A DNA stretch of 64,000 bases, taken from assembly GCA_039814575.1 (NCBI GenBank), contig JBCCAY010000016.1, forward strand, positions 19,329 to 83,328, written 5' to 3'. Both the position numbers and the translations under genes were made by a program. Positions 60,964-64,000 of the stretch are shown one piece after another; position 1 is the first letter of the stretch; each line of letters opens with the position of its first letter. The notes below the pieces were generated by a model that was not told where the DNA came from, ran no database searches, and saw only the letters and a list, made by a program, of their open reading frames with translations. Source of the stretch: MED-G105 sp039814575 (GTDB lineage Bacteria > Pseudomonadota > Alphaproteobacteria > Caulobacterales > Parvularculaceae).

Positions 60964-62007
60964 ATGGATGAACTATTGGAAAGGCGGGTCGCCCCCGCCG
61001 CTTCGCTTGGCAATGCATCAGCGCCTCGTTTTCCAGAAACACGCCTGCGGCGAACGCGGCAATCGGCCTGGTCGCGCGATCTGGTTAGGGAAACCCAGCT
61101 AACGCCCGGCGATTTTATTTGGTCGATTATTGTCCGCGACGGCGACGGCGCACCTGAGCCGGTCGCCTCGCTGCCGGGCGTTGAACGTCTGAGCGTCTCT
61201 GATGTGGTCGCCGCGGCGCGCGAAGCCAAAGCCCTTGGTGTGCCTGCGCTGGCCCTGTTTCCATTTACGGACGCCGCCGCGCGCACCGATGACGCAGCCC
61301 TCGCGGTTGATCCTAACAATGTAATGTGCCGAACGGCGCGCGCCGTAAAAGACGCGGTGCCGGAGATAGGCCTATTGGCTGACGTCGCGCTCGACCCTTA
61401 CACCAGCCATGGCCATGACGGCGTCTATAAAGACGGCGCCATCCTCAATGACGAGACCGTTGAGATCTTAACCCGGCAAGCCGTCGTTCAAGCCGAGGCC
61501 GGCTTCGACATCGTGGCGCCGTCAGACATGATGGACGGCCGTATCGGCGCGATTCGCCGGACGCTTGAGGCCGATAGCCACAAAAACACGCAAATCATGT
61601 CCTATGCGGCGAAATACGCGTCGGCTTATTACGGTCCATATCGGGACGCCATCGGCGCCTCCGGTGTCCTTAAAGGGGATAAGCGCACATACCAGATGGA
61701 CCCAGCGAACACCGACGAAGCGCTGCGCGAAGTCGCGATGGATATCGCTGAAGGCGCAGACAGCATCATGATCAAACCGGCGGGGGCCTATCTCGATATT
61801 ATTCACCGGGTTAAATCGACATTCGGGGTTCCGACCTTCGCCTTCCAAGTCTCCGGCGAGTGCGCGATGATCCGTGCAGCCGCCGCTAATGGCTGGATCG
61901 ACGGCGACGCCGTCATGATGGAAAGCCTGATGGCCATAAAACGCGCTGGGGCGGACGGCGTAATCACCTATTTCGCGCGCGACGCAGCGCGGCGACTGGC
62001 CAATTAA
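60964..62007 (+). CDS. hemB: Delta-aminolevulinic acid dehydratase (porphobilinogen synthase)
   Basis: A 347-residue enzyme joining two 5-aminolevulinate molecules into porphobilinogen. Schiff-base lysines are K237 in GVLKGDKRTYQMDP and K271 in SIMIKPAGAYLDII. The metal-site segment reads DVALDPYTSHGHDGV, with Asp in place of the zinc cysteines, so this is the Mg2+/K+ type common in alphaproteobacteria. It is followed by ompA-like and helix-hairpin-helix protein genes on the same strand. Confidence 0.95.
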   Translation: MDELLERRVAPAASLGNASAPRFPETRLRRTRQSAWSRDLVRETQLTPGDFIWSIIVRDGDGAPEPVASLPGVERLSVSDVVAAAREAKALGVPALALFPFTDAAARTDDAALAVDPNNVMCRTARAVKDAVPEIGLLADVALDPYTSHGHDGVYKDGAILNDETVEILTRQAVVQAEAGFDIVAPSDMMDGRIGAIRRTLEADSHKNTQIMSYAAKYASAYYGPYRDAIGASGVLKGDKRTYQMDPANTDEALREVAMDIAEGADSIMIKPAGAYLDIIHRVKSTFGVPTFAFQVSGECAMIRAAAANGWIDGDAVMMESLMAIKRAGADGVITYFARDAARRLAN

Positions 62008-62042
62008 ACTAGCCTGTTAATCCGCCCAAAGGTAAACGTCCA

Positions 62043-62927
62043 TTGAGCGAACGTTTGAAATTGCTGCTTGCACCGGGCTCAACACTGATCGTCGCGGCCT
62101 TTGCGGTTCTCGCCTTTAGTTTAGCGAAAGGTATTGAGAGGGCCGAACTTAGAGCCGCGACCACAGCCGTTCAGAGCGCTGACGCATCCTGGCTCGATAT
62201 TTCAGCCAACGGACGAACGCTTTATCTGACAGGGGACGCGCCCGATGCGCCGGCCCGCGCATCGATTGTAAACGCGATCCGCACCGCTGTCGGGTCTGGC
62301 GTCGCTATAGAGGCTGGCGACGTAACCACATCAACCGTACCTGCGCTTACCGGCGATGGCGAAACGATACGAGCGATCGAACCATTGACCACGCTCGCCA
62401 AACAGCAAGATCAGAACGCCGTTTCAATCCCTACTCAAACCTTAACGCTTCAGGACCAGGCGCCTTCCACGTTGGAATTAAAACCGGACCAAAAGCCGGA
62501 AGAACAAATAGAGAAACGGGGCGACAATCAAAGCATTGACGACCGCAACGCCCGCGCCGCGCAATGCCGCATGGCTCTCGACGCAACGCCGGACAAGCGA
62601 CAGATTATTTTTCTAGCCGACAGCACGCGCCTATCACCTTTAGAAGTCGATTTTCTGGAACGAACAGCGCGCGTCTTACGCAGTTGCGGACGAGTCGCCG
62701 TTCGAATCTCCGGCAATACGGATTCCTCCGGTGCTGCTGCAAGCAACCAAGCGCTTAGCCTTGAACGGGCCCAGATCGTAAAAGCGGTGCTCGATCGTGC
62801 AGGCGTTGGAACGGCGGAACTGACGGCGGAAGGCCGCGGCGCAGCGGATCCGATCGCCAGCAACCGAACCGAAGCCGGTCGCGCCTTGAACCGGCGCATT
62901 GACATCACGATCGACGCAGCGCCCTAA
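62043..62927 (+). CDS. OmpA-family protein, inner-membrane anchored
   Basis: A 294-residue protein with one N-terminal transmembrane helix (about 11-30) and no cleavable signal. Next come a BON-like beta segment (WLDISANGRTLYLTGDAPDAPARASIVNAI), a low-complexity linker, and a C-terminal OmpA-type peptidoglycan-binding domain (RLSPLEVDFLERTARVLRSCG, NTDSSGAAASNQALSLERAQIVKAVL, GAADPIASNRTEAGRALNRRIDITI). It is likely anchored in the inner membrane and bound to peptidoglycan. The start is a TTG, 10 nt after AAAGG. A GCGCCCT/AGGGCG palindrome covers the stop codon. Confidence 0.85.
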   Translation: MSERLKLLLAPGSTLIVAAFAVLAFSLAKGIERAELRAATTAVQSADASWLDISANGRTLYLTGDAPDAPARASIVNAIRTAVGSGVAIEAGDVTTSTVPALTGDGETIRAIEPLTTLAKQQDQNAVSIPTQTLTLQDQAPSTLELKPDQKPEEQIEKRGDNQSIDDRNARAAQCRMALDATPDKRQIIFLADSTRLSPLEVDFLERTARVLRSCGRVAVRISGNTDSSGAAASNQALSLERAQIVKAVLDRAGVGTAELTAEGRGAADPIASNRTEAGRALNRRIDITIDAAP

Positions 62928-62963
62928 AGGGCGGACAATGCTCACTGATTAAAGGCGAACCAC

Positions 62964-63362
62964 ATGATTTGGTTGGCGGCGCAGATCTGGACCTATTTGG
63001 TCGCCGCATTTGCTTTAGGCCTCGCCCTTGGCTGGTTTCTGCGAACCACGCACCGCAACGAACAGACGCTTATAACTGACGGCGCCCTCGCCCAGGCGAG
63101 CGACGCCGACGAGCTTTCGATGCGAGAGCCGCTGCTGCATATGTCGGCGCCGACCGACGCGGTGGACGACCTCACCCAGATCATCGGCCTCGATACTGAA
63201 ACCGCTAAACGCCTTAACGCCCTTGGCGTTTATCACTTCCAACAAATCGCCGCCTGGGATGAAGCAAACATCCGTTGGATCGAATACCGACTGGACGATC
63301 CAGGCCGAATCGATCGCGAACGTTGGCCGGAACAAGCTGCAAGTCTTCGCGAAACCAGATAA
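62964..63362 (+). CDS. Small membrane protein with C-terminal helix-hairpin-helix domain
   Basis: A 132-residue protein: an N-terminal transmembrane helix (WTYLVAAFALGLALGWFL) and a C-terminal domain (about 70-130) with DDLTQIIGLDTETAKRLNALGVYHFQQIAAW and a DDPGRIDRERWPEQ end. That domain is the one fused in some alphaproteobacteria to ribosomal protein L21 or NuoE, related to helix-hairpin-helix folds. A DNA- or RNA-binding role cannot be claimed. It follows the ompA-like gene by 36 bp and is probably cotranscribed. Confidence 0.8.
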   Translation: MIWLAAQIWTYLVAAFALGLALGWFLRTTHRNEQTLITDGALAQASDADELSMREPLLHMSAPTDAVDDLTQIIGLDTETAKRLNALGVYHFQQIAAWDEANIRWIEYRLDDPGRIDRERWPEQAASLRETR

Positions 63363-63827
63363 CTTACTTTATCGCTCTATCCAGCGCCTCCGAAGCACGG
63401 GCATGGAAGAACTTATTTAATTCGTACAATTATTATTGTGCTACGAATATTCAATACTAATTATTGCTTTAATATATTCAGTATATACAATATTTCAGGC
63501 TGTAACTTGACCGCTGCTATCTGCGGTCGTTACGCCTCTAGCTTTTAAACCGCCTACCGCGCCGCAACCCATTCACGCGACATATCATTTTCGAATGAAA
63601 AACGTATTGATTAAATCAACTTCGACGATGCATCGAATATTGACGCCGTCAGTATTTTCTTTCAAAGATAAGTCATTCCGGCCGACAACCGCATTGGTCA
63701 GGAACAGCAATATGGCGTTTGCTACGCATACTACTTTAATTATACTGGACGATAACATTTCATAATCTATGACCCCCAAGCTTTATTGCGCATATTACGC
63801 TCTATCCATACTCAATCGTCTCTATAA
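63363..63827. other. AT-rich intergenic stretch before the IS end
   Basis: About 465 bp, markedly AT-rich from 63420 to 63500 and 63700 to 63760, with no gene I can support. A possible 64-codon frame at 63585-63779 on the minus strand has no family features. Confidence 0.5.
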
Positions 63828-64000
63828 GAGTCTGAATCAAAATTGATAGCCGTCTCTTGTGAGTTTTCGTGAGGTCCTTCTGATTGCTGCGATGAGCATC
63901 CAGGCCTCTGATGAGGCGATAGTTTTCTCCCAGTCTTTGGCAAGGCGTCTGCATCGCCCGAGCCATGCGAAGGTTCGCTCCACAACCCATCGCTTTGCAA
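63828..64000 (-). mobile_element. IS5-family insertion sequence, 3' end, cut by the window edge
   Basis: The element starts at about 63828 with GAGTCTGAATCAAAA, the putative right terminal inverted repeat, preceded by TATAA. Only about 170 bp are inside the window, so the left end, inverted repeats and target duplication cannot be checked. Confidence 0.75.
63837..64000 (-). CDS. IS5-family transposase, C-terminal part, 5' end outside the window
   Basis: On the minus strand a frame open at the window edge encodes KRWVVERTFAWLGRCRRLAK, followed by DWEKTIASSEAWMLIAAIRR and ends DGYQF at a TGA (63837-63839). The R-W-V-V-E-R-T-F-A-W-L pattern holds the catalytic Glu of the DDE domain of IS5-family transposases. 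About 54 residues are visible; no internal start is needed because the gene begins beyond 64000. Confidence 0.88.
   Translation of the reverse strand, partial: AKRWVVERTFAWLGRCRRLAKDWEKTIASSEAWMLIAAIRRTSRKLTRDGYQF

Noticed and set aside
63585..63779. A 64-codon minus-strand frame before the IS end
   Set aside because: AT-rich, no motif, no ribosome site.

Overview
The window reads as one contig of an alphaproteobacterial chromosome. Supporting signs are NtrY/NtrX, a fused IspDF, the bc1-complex chaperone, DUF2842, a MucR/Ros regulator, Hfq next to HflX, and the order bamE / bc1 chaperone / yceD / plsX / fabH / ihfA / merR / tRNA-Pro. Two large TonB-dependent receptors, a Tat-exported PhoX-like phosphatase and a subtilisin-type autotransporter suggest a free-living aquatic heterotroph, perhaps near Parvularculales or Hyphomonadaceae. 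That placement is inference. Genes are tightly packed on both strands.

Layout. 0-8.3 kb: an oxygenase-like protein, an acyltransferase and an Old Yellow Enzyme on the minus strand, then parE and phoX on the plus strand. 8.4-18.5 kb, minus strand: autotransporter subtilase, lipoprotein-type amidase, inositol-phosphatase family protein, hflX, hfq, D-amino acid aminotransferase and trkH. 18.5-25.9 kb: an accessory block between trkH and trkA, holding an S41 peptidase framed by 114-bp direct repeats and a FecI/FecR/TonB-receptor surface signalling unit. 25.9-33 kb: trkA, ntrX, ntrY and dusB, without the ntrBC pair often found there in alphaproteobacteria. 33-42.5 kb, mainly plus strand: ispDF, cinA, a DUF2842 protein, a J-domain protein, the lipid and ihfA operon, merR, a flavodoxin-fold reductase and tRNA-Pro(GGG). 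42.6-51.8 kb: a divergent catabolic locus with a polyamine-type ABC importer, a class III aminotransferase and an SnoaL-like protein on one side, and a 2-oxoacid dehydrogenase whose E2 is split into two proteins on the other. 52-54.3 kb: an iron-type TonB receptor with Fur-like sites. 54.4-58 kb: thiL, nusB, nrdR and glyA. 58-64 kb: a 1.4-kb gene-poor stretch, a zinc-less MucR with an AT-hook-like tail, a MarR regulator, hemB, an OmpA-family protein, a small helix-hairpin-helix protein, and the end of an IS5-family insertion sequence cut by the window edge.

How the genes may work together. TrkA and TrkH form one K+ uptake system, now separated by about 7.4 kb of inserted material. FecI, FecR and the 21-24 kb receptor form a trans-envelope signalling circuit. 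At 43-52 kb an imported amino compound could be transaminated and its oxo-acid product oxidised to an acyl-CoA; the substrate cannot be read from the sequence.

The most unusual non-coding signal is a 190-215 bp dispersed element present three times (about 8.4, 35.0 and 58.5 kb). It is made of two hairpin-like halves that are themselves inverted copies of each other. In two of the three copies the element end supplies the stop codon of the neighbouring gene. Other rearrangement traces are the trkH 5' duplication fused to a TonB-receptor tail and a 100-bp duplication of the 3' end of tRNA-Pro with its downstream flank.
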